Positions 51,402-59,629 of a stretch of DNA of 64,000 bases are shown piece by piece. How positions within the stretch are numbered: position 1 is the stretch's first letter; each line of letters begins with the position of its first letter. The stretch is from Ruminococcus sp. GTDB taxonomy: Bacteria > Bacillota > Clostridia > Oscillospirales > Ruminococcaceae. A program made the translations under genes and the position numbers. The notes under the pieces are model-generated. The model had not been told where the DNA came from. It saw only the letters and a list, made by a program, of their open reading frames with translations, and searched no databases. The DNA lies in NCBI RefSeq assembly GCF_019423705.1, contig NZ_JAHZAX010000007.1:105842-169841 (forward strand), in the 5' to 3' direction.

Positions 51402-52099
51402 TGTTCAAGTATGAAACTCATCTGCATACCGCCGAAGGAAGCAGCTGCGCCTCCGCCAGTGGAGCAGAGCAGGCAAGGCGCTATAAAGCCCTAGGCTATG
51501 ACGGAATCATCGTCACCGACCACTTTTTCAACGGCAATTGCGCCGTCACAAGCTTCCTCAATTGGGAGGATAGGGTGAATAAGTTCTGCAAGGGCTATGA
51601 AAACGCCAAGGCCGTCGGCGATGAGATAGGTCTGAAAGTCTTTTTCGGACTGGAGTATTCCTATTTTGGCGCAGACATCTTGACCTATGGCATTGATAAG
51701 GACTTTCTCCTTGCCAACGACAACCTCAGCGATATAAGCTTCTATCAGTTCGCCGACAGAGTCCACAAAGCAGGGGGAGTGCTCGTCCACGCCCACCCCT
51801 TCCGCCAAGCGGATTGGTATATCCACGAAATAAAGCTGCTCCCCAAATGGATAGACGGCGTTGAAGTCTATAACAGCGGCAACGGCAAAGAAGTCTATAA
51901 CCAGCGTGCAAAATGGTACGCCGAGCAGTTCGGCTTCAAGCAGACAGGTGGCACGGATAACCACCACCTGTGGGTAGAGGACAGCCGTATCAGCGGCGTT
52001 TCCTCCGAAAAGCCCCTCGATTCCATCGCCGACTATATCACCGCACTAAAAGAGGGCAAGCTTAACGTTATAACCCCCGAAAAACCAGCGGAAGGCTAA
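51401..52099 (+). CDS. PHP-domain metal phosphoesterase
   Basis: A 232-residue cytosolic PHP hydrolase. Metal-binding motifs are visible: ETHLHTAEGSS at the N-terminus, IIVTDHFF, FFGLEYSYF, HAHPF, and TGGTDNHH near the end. The start ATG 51401 shares a base with the epimerase stop codon (TAATG) and follows AAGAGGGG (51383-51390), so the two are translationally coupled. Substrate is unknown; a sugar phosphate would suit the coupling but is a guess. Confidence 0.9.
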   Translation: MFKYETHLHTAEGSSCASASGAEQARRYKALGYDGIIVTDHFFNGNCAVTSFLNWEDRVNKFCKGYENAKAVGDEIGLKVFFGLEYSYFGADILTYGIDKDFLLANDNLSDISFYQFADRVHKAGGVLVHAHPFRQADWYIHEIKLLPKWIDGVEVYNSGNGKEVYNQRAKWYAEQFGFKQTGGTDNHHLWVEDSRISGVSSEKPLDSIADYITALKEGKLNVITPEKPAEG

Positions 52100-52126
52100 T
52101 TAATTTCATATGACATAAAAAATAAA

Positions 52127-52161
52127 AAGGCAGTACCGATAATACGGCGCTGCCTTGATTT
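52127..52161. terminator. Bidirectional terminator between the PHP gene and 52175
   Basis: AAGGCAG...CCG pairs with CGG...CTGCCTT (52127-52156), followed by a T run on both strands. Confidence 0.8.
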
Positions 52162-52174
52162 TTTATCCTATTTC

Positions 52175-52714
52175 TCAATTTTGCAGACTGTCAACATTCT
52201 CCACTAGCTTGAAAACATTGTCGCCCTCTTTGAAAGACGTCTCGCTCAAAAACAGCGGCCCCGATGAAAATTGCAGACCCTCTGCTGTGTCCTGCTCCAA
52301 ACGAATAACAGTCCTGTCGCCGTTATCATGAAAAGTCTTTATATCATATCTGATAGGCTTGCTGTAAAGTTTTATCGTGTCAGCCTTGTCATCTTCATCG
52401 AAGAACGTGATAAAAGTGTCAAGATACCCCTCCACATCACCGCAAACGTTGTAAGTCTCATCATCAATGTGAACATAAAACCGATCGTTTTTCACATTTC
52501 CGTCAATGTAATAATCGCCCTTGGTCAGAACAGGTTCAACAAAATCATCGCCGTGAACGTAGGCATACGCCGCATAAAATTCCTTTTCTGCCGCAGCCAC
52601 TTCCGCTTCCACACGCTTTTCTCTTCCAACAAAATACCCAGCCGCCCCAGTCACCACGACCGCCGCCGAAGCCCATATGACGACCTGCCTAATTACCGAA
52701 CTATGCGCTTTCAT
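52175..52714 (-). CDS. Membrane-anchored protein of unknown function
   Basis: A 179-residue protein with one N-terminal transmembrane helix (VVIWASAAVVVTGAAGYFV) and a short helical stretch rich in Ala/Glu. An extracellular beta-rich domain follows (TKGDYYIDGNVKNDRFYVHIDDETYNVCGDVEGYLDTFITFFDEDDKADTIKLYSKPIRYDI). The start is ATG 52714, seven bases after AAAGGAGGT; ATG 52720 would be too close. No family recognised. It stands alone between terminators and repeats. Confidence 0.72.
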   Translation of the reverse strand: MKAHSSVIRQVVIWASAAVVVTGAAGYFVGREKRVEAEVAAAEKEFYAAYAYVHGDDFVEPVLTKGDYYIDGNVKNDRFYVHIDDETYNVCGDVEGYLDTFITFFDEDDKADTIKLYSKPIRYDIKTFHDNGDRTVIRLEQDTAEGLQFSSGPLFLSETSFKEGDNVFKLVENVDSLQN

Positions 52715-52891
52715 AGCCATACCTCCTTTGTATTTTATTGTTCTGCACATAAAATTTATATCTCTTCCACTATTATACAATATCCCTCGCCGACTGTCAA
52801 TTGACAGCTTTACCAATAAACACAAGCCCCATTTGTGAAAATAAGCATAAAAAGAGAGACGGCTATAACTATCAGATCAAGAAACAAAAAG

Positions 52892-52974
52892 CGGGCGACC
52901 GAAGGTCGCCCCTACATTAAGGATACTGCAAAAAACTGCGGTCATCGTGTAGGGGCGAACATCGTTCGCCCGTT
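52892..52974. repeat. Two palindromic repeats, types B (-) and A (+)
   Basis: 52892-52914 (-) is GCGGGCGACC...GGTCGCCCCTAC. 52949-52974 (+) is GTAGGGGCGAACATCGTTCGCCCGTT. They lie between two minus-strand genes; the gap of 294 bases holds nothing else. Confidence 0.85.
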
Positions 52975-53008
52975 CTGTAATCATATCCGTATGTATGTTA
53001 ACGCCGAA

Positions 53009-54166
53009 TTACCCGTTAACAACTTCCATCATAGCGTCAATAAGGTCAGGGAAGTACCAGCCGCCCTCAGACCTGTTGAGCAAACCGAAGTTCTCGCCGT
53101 TGCCGATACGAGTTCCGTTGTCCCACCAGCAGCAAGGCACGCCGTACTGCTTTGCCGTGGAAAGATAATCCTTTGCGCATTGTATTCTCGCCTCATCATT
53201 GCTCTTGTTTACAGAGCCGAATTCGCCGATGATAACAGGGATTCCCTTGCTGAGAAATACCTCGTCAATGTCCGTAAACAGCGTGGTGATAGAAGAATCA
53301 ATGCTTGTGTATTGATCTGTGCCTGCGGTGTCAAGTGCGAATGAGTATGGCAGATAAGCGTGGATAGATACGATTATCTTGTCGTCATTCTGCGGAACTT
53401 CCAAAGCTTCCATATTCTGTCTCGAGGACGAAGCCGCATAAGGTGTCACCATAAGACATCTGTTAGGATTATTTCCGCCCGAAGCACGAACTGTGTCAAC
53501 AAAAGTCTGCGCATACTTGTTTACGATCTCTCTCGAAGCGCTGTCGCCGACCCATTCAGCGCCCTCGCCCCTAAGTCTAGGCTCGTTAACGCCCTCAAAA
53601 ATAAGGTGCTCGTCATAGCCTTGGAACCTGTCACATATCTGCTGCCAAAGCGCCTTGAGCTGCTCAAGGTTCTGATCCACATATTCAGCCTTTGGCATAT
53701 ACCATTCCTCGTGATGAGTGTTGAGGATAACGAACATTCCGTTGTCGATACCGTAGTTCACGATCTCTTGAACTCTGTCCATCCAAGCCTCGTCAACGGT
53801 GTAATTTTCGTCCATATGAGTACCCCAAGAAACAGGCAGTCTGAACACGTTGAAACCTGCGTCCTTGACCTGGTCAATCATAGCTTTAGTGGTCTCAACA
53901 TTGCCCCAAGAGGTCTCAGCGTCAACGCCCGAACCGCCGGTAGCGTCCATAGTGTTGCCGAGGTTCCAACCGATCTTCATCTGAGCCACAAGGTCTTTTG
54001 CGGAAGTGACAGTCATTTCGTCGTTTGTGTGAGTTGAAGCGACGCCCTCAGCCTTTGAGGAATCGTTTTCAGCCTTAGAGCTGCTGTTGCTATCGCCGCA
54101 AGCGGTCATAAGAGAGAGCCCGAGGGCGAGTGAGAGCACCGCAGCGAGTATTTTTTTGATCTTCAT
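53009..54166 (-). CDS. GH5 endoglucanase lipoprotein
   Basis: Cell-surface family 5 glycoside hydrolase of 385 residues, probably cutting cellulose or mixed beta-glucan/xyloglucan. The signal peptide ends in lipobox MTAC (Cys23), then a Ser/Lys/Glu linker. MKIGWNLGNTMDATGG, VFRLPVSWG, NTHHEEWYMP, EGVNEPR (acid/base Glu195) and VIIGEFGSVN (nucleophile Glu315) follow, ending with WWDNG. The pattern suits subfamily GH5_4 (inference). There is no CBM or dockerin, so the lipid holds it on the cell. Its own promoter is at 54217-54245. Confidence 0.94.
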   Translation of the reverse strand: MKIKKILAAVLSLALGLSLMTACGDSNSSSKAENDSSKAEGVASTHTNDEMTVTSAKDLVAQMKIGWNLGNTMDATGGSGVDAETSWGNVETTKAMIDQVKDAGFNVFRLPVSWGTHMDENYTVDEAWMDRVQEIVNYGIDNGMFVILNTHHEEWYMPKAEYVDQNLEQLKALWQQICDRFQGYDEHLIFEGVNEPRLRGEGAEWVGDSASREIVNKYAQTFVDTVRASGGNNPNRCLMVTPYAASSSRQNMEALEVPQNDDKIIVSIHAYLPYSFALDTAGTDQYTSIDSSITTLFTDIDEVFLSKGIPVIIGEFGSVNKSNDEARIQCAKDYLSTAKQYGVPCCWWDNGTRIGNGENFGLLNRSEGGWYFPDLIDAMMEVVNG

Positions 54167-54216
54167 TATAAAAGTCCTTTCTGAAAGAGCGCAAAGCGCA
54201 AATATTTACAACATAC

Positions 54217-54245
54217 ATTGTAGCGCATTTTGCACTTGTTGTCAA
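54217..54245 (-). promoter_or_regulatory. Promoter of the GH5 gene
   Basis: Minus strand: TTGACA (54245-54240), 17 bases, TACAAT (54222-54217). Confidence 0.8.
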
Positions 54246-54342
54246 GACAAAAAGTACGGAGCGCTATTAATTAGGAGCGCACAAGTGAGGAATGAAGGAA
54301 TCGCCTAGCGGCGATGATTTTGAAATGGGGAATAGAGAAAGT

Positions 54343-54394
54343 GCGATTTTGCGACACGCCAACGTCCGAAAAGCAAACAGCGAAGCGCATTTGC
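54343..54394. repeat. GCGAAGCG hairpin repeat, copy 2
   Basis: GCGATTTTGCGACAC (54343-54357) equals 10384-10398. GCAAA, CAGCGAAGCGC, ATTTGCG follows at about 54372-54394. Confidence 0.5.
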
Positions 54395-54400
54395 GAAAAA

Positions 54401-56977
54401 CTAATAACGCTTCCTCCGCAAAGCCCGTAACCTCTCTCTGAACCCAGCCTTCCCGGCGTCAGCCTCTGCCTTGAGTTCCAATACCGCAAGCCGTACACGC
54501 TCCATAAGTTCCTCAGGGGTCGAACCGTCAGGATAAATAGGCTCACCATATAGTACCTTGACATTGTATTTGCTCAAATGTTTCCAGTTGAAAAGCCTCG
54601 GCAGCTTCTTGTCGGGCGGAAAAACCTCGTGTCCACCCTTGATGTATGCAGGCACTATCGGCACGTTGGCCTCAATGGCAAGCACAGCCGCTCCGCTCTT
54701 GAACTTGCCCATCTCGCCTGTCTTGCTCCTCGTGCCCTCAGGGTGTACAAGTACACCCCACTTCTGCCCAAGCTTCTCTCGCAATGCCGCCATCGAATCC
54801 GATACCTGCCCACCACGGTCGATCGGCACCATTCCGCCAACTCGTACAAGTACCTTGCTGATAAAGCCACCCTTGAAAAGCTCCTTCTTCGCCATACAGC
54901 AGAACTTCGCAAAGCGCTCGTATCTGAAATTCAGCGTCAGAAAGATAAAATCAAAGTTTGAAACGTGGTTCGCACATATTATGTATCCACCACCATTTGG
55001 CAAATTGTCCTGCCCCTCAACTTCAACTTCGTAAAAAGCCTTCACAAGATTTCTGTAAAATCTGTAAATGCGATAATCTATCTTGCGCTTGTCAAGTGGA
55101 TATAACATCGACTTCACAGTCACAGGCTTTATCCTGTTCGGGTTCTGCACAAGGGCTATAAGCCGCCCCACAGTCATTTCCTTGTCCATACAGTCATCGA
55201 CCCGCACACCGCTGAAACTCTCTATCTCCAGCGCAAGCTCGATGGTCGAAAGCGAGTCGATCGCAAATTCCTGCAAAAATCTCGTCGAAAGCTTTACCTC
55301 TTTCGGACTGACGTGAGCGATCTTCGCAACAGCATTTCGCACAAGTGTGGGAATGTCGCTAGGGTCTGATTGCTTCGGCTGAGCAGCCTCCTCAAAACTG
55401 TCCTCCAGCACCATTTTTTTCAGCAAATATCTCTTCGGCTTGCCAATTGCAGTCCTCGGGATAGCCTCAACAAAATGTATACCACTAAGCCTCATCGACT
55501 GATTTAGCCCTGCGCTTACCTCTTTAAGCTCCTCCTCAGCCTTGCCTTGCAGCTCTTTTTGACATACCACAAATGCGTGAACTTCATCATAACTTCCGTT
55601 CTCAACAGGCACTCCGCATACCACCAGCTCGTCAATGCCGCCGATATTGCGGTACGCCTCCTCAATATCGTCCGGTGCAACTTTCTTACCTGTCGCAAGC
55701 ACAATGTTTTCCTTGCACCTGCCAAGTATCACAATGTTTTTGTGCTTGTCAAATTTCGCAAGATCACCAGACTTGAACCAGCCCTCCGCCGTGAAAGCCT
55801 CCGCCGTCGCCTTGCCGTCATTGAAATACCCCTGCATCATATAAGGCGAGCGTATAAGCAGCTCACCGCTGCGGTCGATCTTAACCTTGATATCGGGATA
55901 AGCCCGTCCGCAGGAATCAGCGTAAATGTGCTTGCCATATGTGCCGATAGTGGGGATACTGGTCTCCGTGGCACCATAATTGTTCACAAGATCAAAGCCC
56001 ACGCCGTAGAAGAATTCAAAGGTCTCTTTCGACATCGGCGAACCTGCCGAGCAAAGAAATCTCAGCTCGCCGCCCAAGGACTTGTGTATCTTCGCAAATA
56101 TCTTCTTTCCGCTGTTTATGCCGTAAACTTTCCGCTGATGAAGGGCCACAGGGAACATCGTCTTGAAAAGCTTTGCCGATACCTTGCTTGTCTCGATCTG
56201 CTTCATTATCTGCGCACGCAAAAGCTCGTAAACTTTCGGCACACCTGGGAAAACTGTCGGCTTAAATTCCGTGAAGCCCCTTGAAAGCCCCTTTGCGTTC
56301 AAGCTTTCGATAAAGCATACTGTTCCGCCCGTGGTCATCGGCGCAAGTACCTGCGCAAAAAGCCCGTAAATATGGCTGTTCGGCAGTATTCCAAGGTATC
56401 TGTCATCGTCGGTGATGCCGTTACATTCGCATACCATTTTGCAGGACTTTATCTGCGATTCGTGGGTGTGCATAATGCCCGAAGCGGTCTTTGTCGTGCC
56501 GCTGGAAAAGATTATCACAGCCGTCTCAGGGTCGCCTGCCAAGCCCCTGCGCTTGACGATATGAGACGAACCACCATAAAATTTCAGCTCGTTTTCGATA
56601 TCCAGCACCGCAATGTCAAGCCCCGCAAGCTTTTTCGCCGCCTTATGAGAGCATATCACGCACATTGGCTGGGATTTTGTTACAAGACTGGAAAGCTCCG
56701 CCGAGGGCAGGGAATAATCGAGCAAAACAGCCGTTGCAGAAAGCTTTGCGCAGGCCATAAACGCAATGTTCCATTCAGGTCGCCCCTCAGAAGCAATGCA
56801 CACCCTGTCGCCCTCGCAAACCCCTAGTTTACGCAGTTTTTCGGCATATCGGTCAATGTATTGCAAGGTCTGCCCGAAGGAATATTCCACCTCGTCGCCG
56901 TCGTCATAATACATAACAAGGGCGGTCTTGCTGTAACGATCAACCGCCGCTTTTTTCATTTCGTGATATATGTTCAT
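54401..56977 (-). CDS. Fusion: acyl-activating enzyme, acyl carrier domain, PlsC acyltransferase
   Basis: An 858-residue protein joining three lipid modules. Residues about 10-510 are an AMP-dependent synthetase: IIFSSGTTKTASGIMHTH is the P-loop, NNYGATETS the adenylation motif, and GWFKSGDLAKFDKHKNIVILGR the hinge. About 540-625 is an acyl-carrier domain with the phosphopantetheine serine in FAIDSLSTIE. About 645-830 is a PlsC-type 1-acylglycerol-phosphate acyltransferase with NHVSNFD and HPEGTRSKTG. It could activate a fatty acid, load it on its own carrier and acylate an acceptor. ATG 56977 follows the marR stop by two bases. Confidence 0.93.
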   Translation of the reverse strand: MNIYHEMKKAAVDRYSKTALVMYYDDGDEVEYSFGQTLQYIDRYAEKLRKLGVCEGDRVCIASEGRPEWNIAFMACAKLSATAVLLDYSLPSAELSSLVTKSQPMCVICSHKAAKKLAGLDIAVLDIENELKFYGGSSHIVKRRGLAGDPETAVIIFSSGTTKTASGIMHTHESQIKSCKMVCECNGITDDDRYLGILPNSHIYGLFAQVLAPMTTGGTVCFIESLNAKGLSRGFTEFKPTVFPGVPKVYELLRAQIMKQIETSKVSAKLFKTMFPVALHQRKVYGINSGKKIFAKIHKSLGGELRFLCSAGSPMSKETFEFFYGVGFDLVNNYGATETSIPTIGTYGKHIYADSCGRAYPDIKVKIDRSGELLIRSPYMMQGYFNDGKATAEAFTAEGWFKSGDLAKFDKHKNIVILGRCKENIVLATGKKVAPDDIEEAYRNIGGIDELVVCGVPVENGSYDEVHAFVVCQKELQGKAEEELKEVSAGLNQSMRLSGIHFVEAIPRTAIGKPKRYLLKKMVLEDSFEEAAQPKQSDPSDIPTLVRNAVAKIAHVSPKEVKLSTRFLQEFAIDSLSTIELALEIESFSGVRVDDCMDKEMTVGRLIALVQNPNRIKPVTVKSMLYPLDKRKIDYRIYRFYRNLVKAFYEVEVEGQDNLPNGGGYIICANHVSNFDFIFLTLNFRYERFAKFCCMAKKELFKGGFISKVLVRVGGMVPIDRGGQVSDSMAALREKLGQKWGVLVHPEGTRSKTGEMGKFKSGAAVLAIEANVPIVPAYIKGGHEVFPPDKKLPRLFNWKHLSKYNVKVLYGEPIYPDGSTPEELMERVRLAVLELKAEADAGKAGFRERLRALRRKRY

Positions 56978-56979
56978 AG

Positions 56980-57501
56980 CTATACGCACTCCTTATCCTG
57001 CGCATTTGCGCTGTTTGCGGGCTTTTTTGACTGTTTGGACTGCTTGTCTTTTGCAGACTGTTCCGCCCTTGCAAATGCATCAATTGCGATCTCCGTGCTG
57101 TTTAACAGAAAAAGTATCTGCTTTTCACCCATTATGTCAATAAATGTCTTGAAATAGTGCTCGATCTTGTCCTGCTTTGCAATAACGATCTCTTCGCCCT
57201 TTGGCAGAATTTTCACATTCACCCTGCGCTTGTCGTCAGCGTCACGTTCAAGGCTCACGAAGCCCTTTTTCTCCATTGCGCTGAGCACCGAAGTCGCCCT
57301 CTGTCGTGAGATTTGCAGGTCACGGCTAATGTCAGAGGGATAGACCGTTCCGTCGGCGGCACAAAGATATAGCAAAACTTTACATTCGCCTTGGAAGAGG
57401 TCGACAATTTCTTCCATATAACCTGTATCGTAAATTTTTCCGAACACCTCTGCGAAGCGTCCGATAACCCTGTCGAGAGATCTATTATCAGCTGAACTCA
57501 T
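56980..57501 (-). CDS. MarR-family transcriptional regulator
   Basis: Winged-helix repressor of 173 residues. The recognition region is YPSDISRDLQISRQRATSVLSAMEKKGFVSLERDADDKRRVNVKIL, with the wing at DADDKRR. A charged Lys/Ser/Asn tail extends beyond the usual end. ATG 57501 follows CGGAGGG. It forms an operon with the acyl-activating fusion gene downstream. A perfect palindrome over its own -35 box (57555-57570) suggests autorepression and control of the fusion, probably lifted by a fatty acid or acyl ligand (inference). Confidence 0.93.
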   Translation of the reverse strand: MSSADNRSLDRVIGRFAEVFGKIYDTGYMEEIVDLFQGECKVLLYLCAADGTVYPSDISRDLQISRQRATSVLSAMEKKGFVSLERDADDKRRVNVKILPKGEEIVIAKQDKIEHYFKTFIDIMGEKQILFLLNSTEIAIDAFARAEQSAKDKQSKQSKKPANSANAQDKECV

Positions 57502-57541
57502 AGTGCCCTCCGTGTCAAGTGTGTTGATTGTCAATACTGTT

Positions 57542-57570
57542 GATTATACACCCTGTTGACAAATTTGTCA
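57542..57570 (-). promoter_or_regulatory. marR operon promoter with overlapping operator
   Basis: Minus strand: TTGACA (57570-57565), 17 bases, TATAAT (57547-57542). The 16-base perfect palindrome TTGACAAATTTGTCAA covers the -35 box (57555-57570). Confidence 0.85.
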
Positions 57571-57603
57571 AGTGGAAAGTTGCTCTAATATACAAAAAAC
57601 GGC

Positions 57604-57715
57604 AAAAAAATTCCGAGCTGACTAATCGGAGTCGTCAGCTCGGAGCGATGTTTCAAGCGACCATATAATGGATAAAGCCGCTTCAGATAAGGGGATTATC
57701 TATGAATTTTTCTAC
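57604..57715 (-). ncRNA. Candidate minus-strand small RNA with UCCCC loop
   Basis: Minus strand: a TATAAT -10 box (57727-57722) gives an inferred start near 57715. AGATAA-TCCCC-TTATCT hairpin (57701-57685), AAGCG.../...CGCTT hairpin enclosing CCATTATATGG, then terminator CCGAGCTGAC / GTCAGCTCGG (57643-57613) and TTTTTTT. The -35 is weak. The C-rich loop resembles the UCCC loops of Rsa-type Firmicute sRNAs. No open frame is present. Confidence 0.5.
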
Positions 57716-57766
57716 AATATGATTATAGCACATAAAAAATCAAAAGTGTTAAGCTGACAGCTTACT

Positions 57767-57776
57767 AAAACGTTTT
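57767..57776. promoter_or_regulatory. Operator-like palindrome AAAACGTTTT
   Basis: Centred about 56.5 bases upstream of the start inferred for the RNA at 57715. It has the same core and nearly the same distance as the site at 29103-29114. Confidence 0.5.
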
Positions 57777-57779
57777 CGG

Positions 57780-58132
57780 AAGATATTTTTTTATTTTAAC
57801 CAAATATGCTGGCGATACGATGTCGGCATTTGTCGAATTGCGGTGGGGCGTTAGGGGAAATGTTCGGGCGTCGTGCGTGGGTGGCTAATGAGGGAAAGTG
57901 CGTAAATACGTTGTTTGTGGTGCATTTCGATGTGGGGATAGGTAGGCTTTGTGTGATAGTGGCAATGCCCGAAAACGTACAACATATGGGGCAAACGAGT
58001 AGCGTGAAACCACGGGCGCTGTTTTTGAGAATTTACAGACGTGCTTATTGTGGGAAATAGCGCATTTCCGCCCCTATGCCATAAATGCAGAGAAATAACG
58101 TGAAGCAGGGCGAAAAATTGTGGGATTTTCTA
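57780..58132. other. Gap without recognisable gene, G/T-rich
   Basis: About 350 bases with G/T-rich composition on the plus strand. An 84-codon frame at 57806-58060 lacks a ribosome-binding site and any family resemblance. A fragment near 57846-57868 (GGGGCGTTAGGGG...TTCGGGCG) may be a decayed repeat copy. Confidence 0.45.
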
Positions 58133-58161
58133 TTGACAAAGGTCATTATGTTGTGTAAAAT
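58133..58161 (+). promoter_or_regulatory. Promoter of the CNNM/CorC gene
   Basis: TTGACA (58133-58138), 17 bases, TAAAAT (58156-58161). Confidence 0.75.
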
Positions 58162-58237
58162 TAATATAATAGTATAACTGTACTACTATATATAAGCATT
58201 ACTAATATTTAGAATTTTTGAAAGGATGATCAGATCA

Positions 58238-59605
58238 ATGGACGATGCGGGGCGATTGTGGTTGGGTATTGCCGTGTGTGCTGCGGTGGTGCTGCTTATG
58301 GGCTTTCTTACTGCCTGCGAGAATGCGGCGGTGGAGTTTAATGACGCAAGACTGAAAAAATTGGCGGAGGAGGACAAAGACCCCAAGGCCATTAGACTTG
58401 CAGGGCTTCTTAGCAGGACGGGCAGGGTAGTTGCAACAAACCTTATTGCACGGTCAATTATGATAATCGCAGTTTCCGTGGTGGGGGCGATTTATTTTTA
58501 CTCGCCGCTGGCAGGACAGCTCCACAAGCTGTTTGATGTGTATTCAAACGCTTCAAACTACCTTATCGGCATAGGTTCATTCATTATAATAAGCTGCATA
58601 CTGGCGCTTGTCATATGCACATTTGGTATCGGCATACCGAAAAAGCTGTGTGTTTCGGGCAAGATCGGCGAGAGGTTCATTCTCAACGTTTGCGGCGTTT
58701 ACAAGGCGTTTTTGGCGCTTTTTGGCCCTCTTGCGGCTGTGAGCGGTGCGGTGTCGGCCGGATTTTTAAGGCTCTTCGGCGTTAAGTCCACAAACAAGGC
58801 GGATTCCGTCACGGAAGAGGAAATTCTTATGATGGTGGACGCTGTAAATGAGACGGGTGGTATCGAGGAAAGTCAGGCGGAGATGATAAGCAACATCTTC
58901 GAGTTTGACGACATTGAAGTCCGTGAGGTTATGACCCATAGGACGGAAATGGTGGCTATCGAGGAAAATTCAGCGGTTACGGAGGCTGTGAAGCTTGCTA
59001 TCGAGAGCGGATTTTCAAGGATACCTGTATACAGAGAGAACACCGACGACATAAGCGGCGTTATATTCGCAAAAGACCTGCTTAAACTTGTGCTCGAGGA
59101 GGACAAAAAGGAGCTTCCTGTGAGGGAGTTCACAAGAGAGATAAGCTTTGTGCCAGAGAGCAACAAGTGCGGAGAGCTTTTTAAGGAGTTCACCGACGAG
59201 AAAACGCAGATCGCCGTGGTGGTTGACGATTACGGCGGAACGGCTGGTATAATCACAATGGAGGACCTGCTTGAGACCATTGTGGGCAACATTCAGGACG
59301 AATATGACAACGAGGCTGTGGAGATACAGAAAATTTCTCCCGACAGCTATGATATCCTCGGAAACACGGCATTTGACGAGGTTATGGAGACCCTTGGCAA
59401 GGAATATGACGGCGAGGAAGATTATGAGACTATCGGCGGATTTGTTATCGATCTGCTGGGGCATATCCCCGAGGACAACGAGCGTGTGACCGTCAAGTGG
59501 GAAAATATTGAGTTCAGGGTGCTTTCAGTCCACGACAAAAAAATAGAGCGGCTGAGGGCGGTAATAAACAGAAACAGAGAAAAGGCTGAGAACAAGGGCG
59601 AATAA
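58238..59605 (+). CDS. CNNM/CorC-type membrane protein (DUF21 + CBS pair)
   Basis: A 455-residue membrane protein of the hemolysin-C/CorC group, likely involved in magnesium or other divalent-cation export. The N-terminal DUF21 domain has three to four helices, with FLTACENAAVEFNDARLKKLAEEDKD typical. A tandem CBS pair (VMTHRTEMVAIEENSAVTEAVKLAIESGFSRIPVY; then AVVVDDYGGTAGIITMEDLLETIVG) and a C-terminal CorC_HlyC domain follow. ATG 58238 is eleven bases after GAAAGGA; ATG 58226 overlaps that site. Confidence 0.92.
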   Translation: MDDAGRLWLGIAVCAAVVLLMGFLTACENAAVEFNDARLKKLAEEDKDPKAIRLAGLLSRTGRVVATNLIARSIMIIAVSVVGAIYFYSPLAGQLHKLFDVYSNASNYLIGIGSFIIISCILALVICTFGIGIPKKLCVSGKIGERFILNVCGVYKAFLALFGPLAAVSGAVSAGFLRLFGVKSTNKADSVTEEEILMMVDAVNETGGIEESQAEMISNIFEFDDIEVREVMTHRTEMVAIEENSAVTEAVKLAIESGFSRIPVYRENTDDISGVIFAKDLLKLVLEEDKKELPVREFTREISFVPESNKCGELFKEFTDEKTQIAVVVDDYGGTAGIITMEDLLETIVGNIQDEYDNEAVEIQKISPDSYDILGNTAFDEVMETLGKEYDGEEDYETIGGFVIDLLGHIPEDNERVTVKWENIEFRVLSVHDKKIERLRAVINRNREKAENKGE

Positions 59606-59629
59606 AGCTTGTCGGGCGGCGGAAAATTT

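Noticed and set aside
53360..54037. 225-codon plus-strand frame antisense to the GH5 gene
   Set aside because: The minus-strand protein has both catalytic glutamates and a lipobox; the plus frame shows no domain.
54401..56977. Nonribosomal peptide synthetase module
   Set aside because: No condensation or thioesterase domain; the C-terminal module has PlsC motifs NHxxxFD and PEGTRS, so a lipid role fits better.
57806..58060. 84-codon open frame in the gap before the CNNM/CorC gene
   Set aside because: No ribosome-binding site, no family resemblance, Cys/Arg/Trp-rich composition unlike neighbours; a chance frame in G/T-rich DNA.
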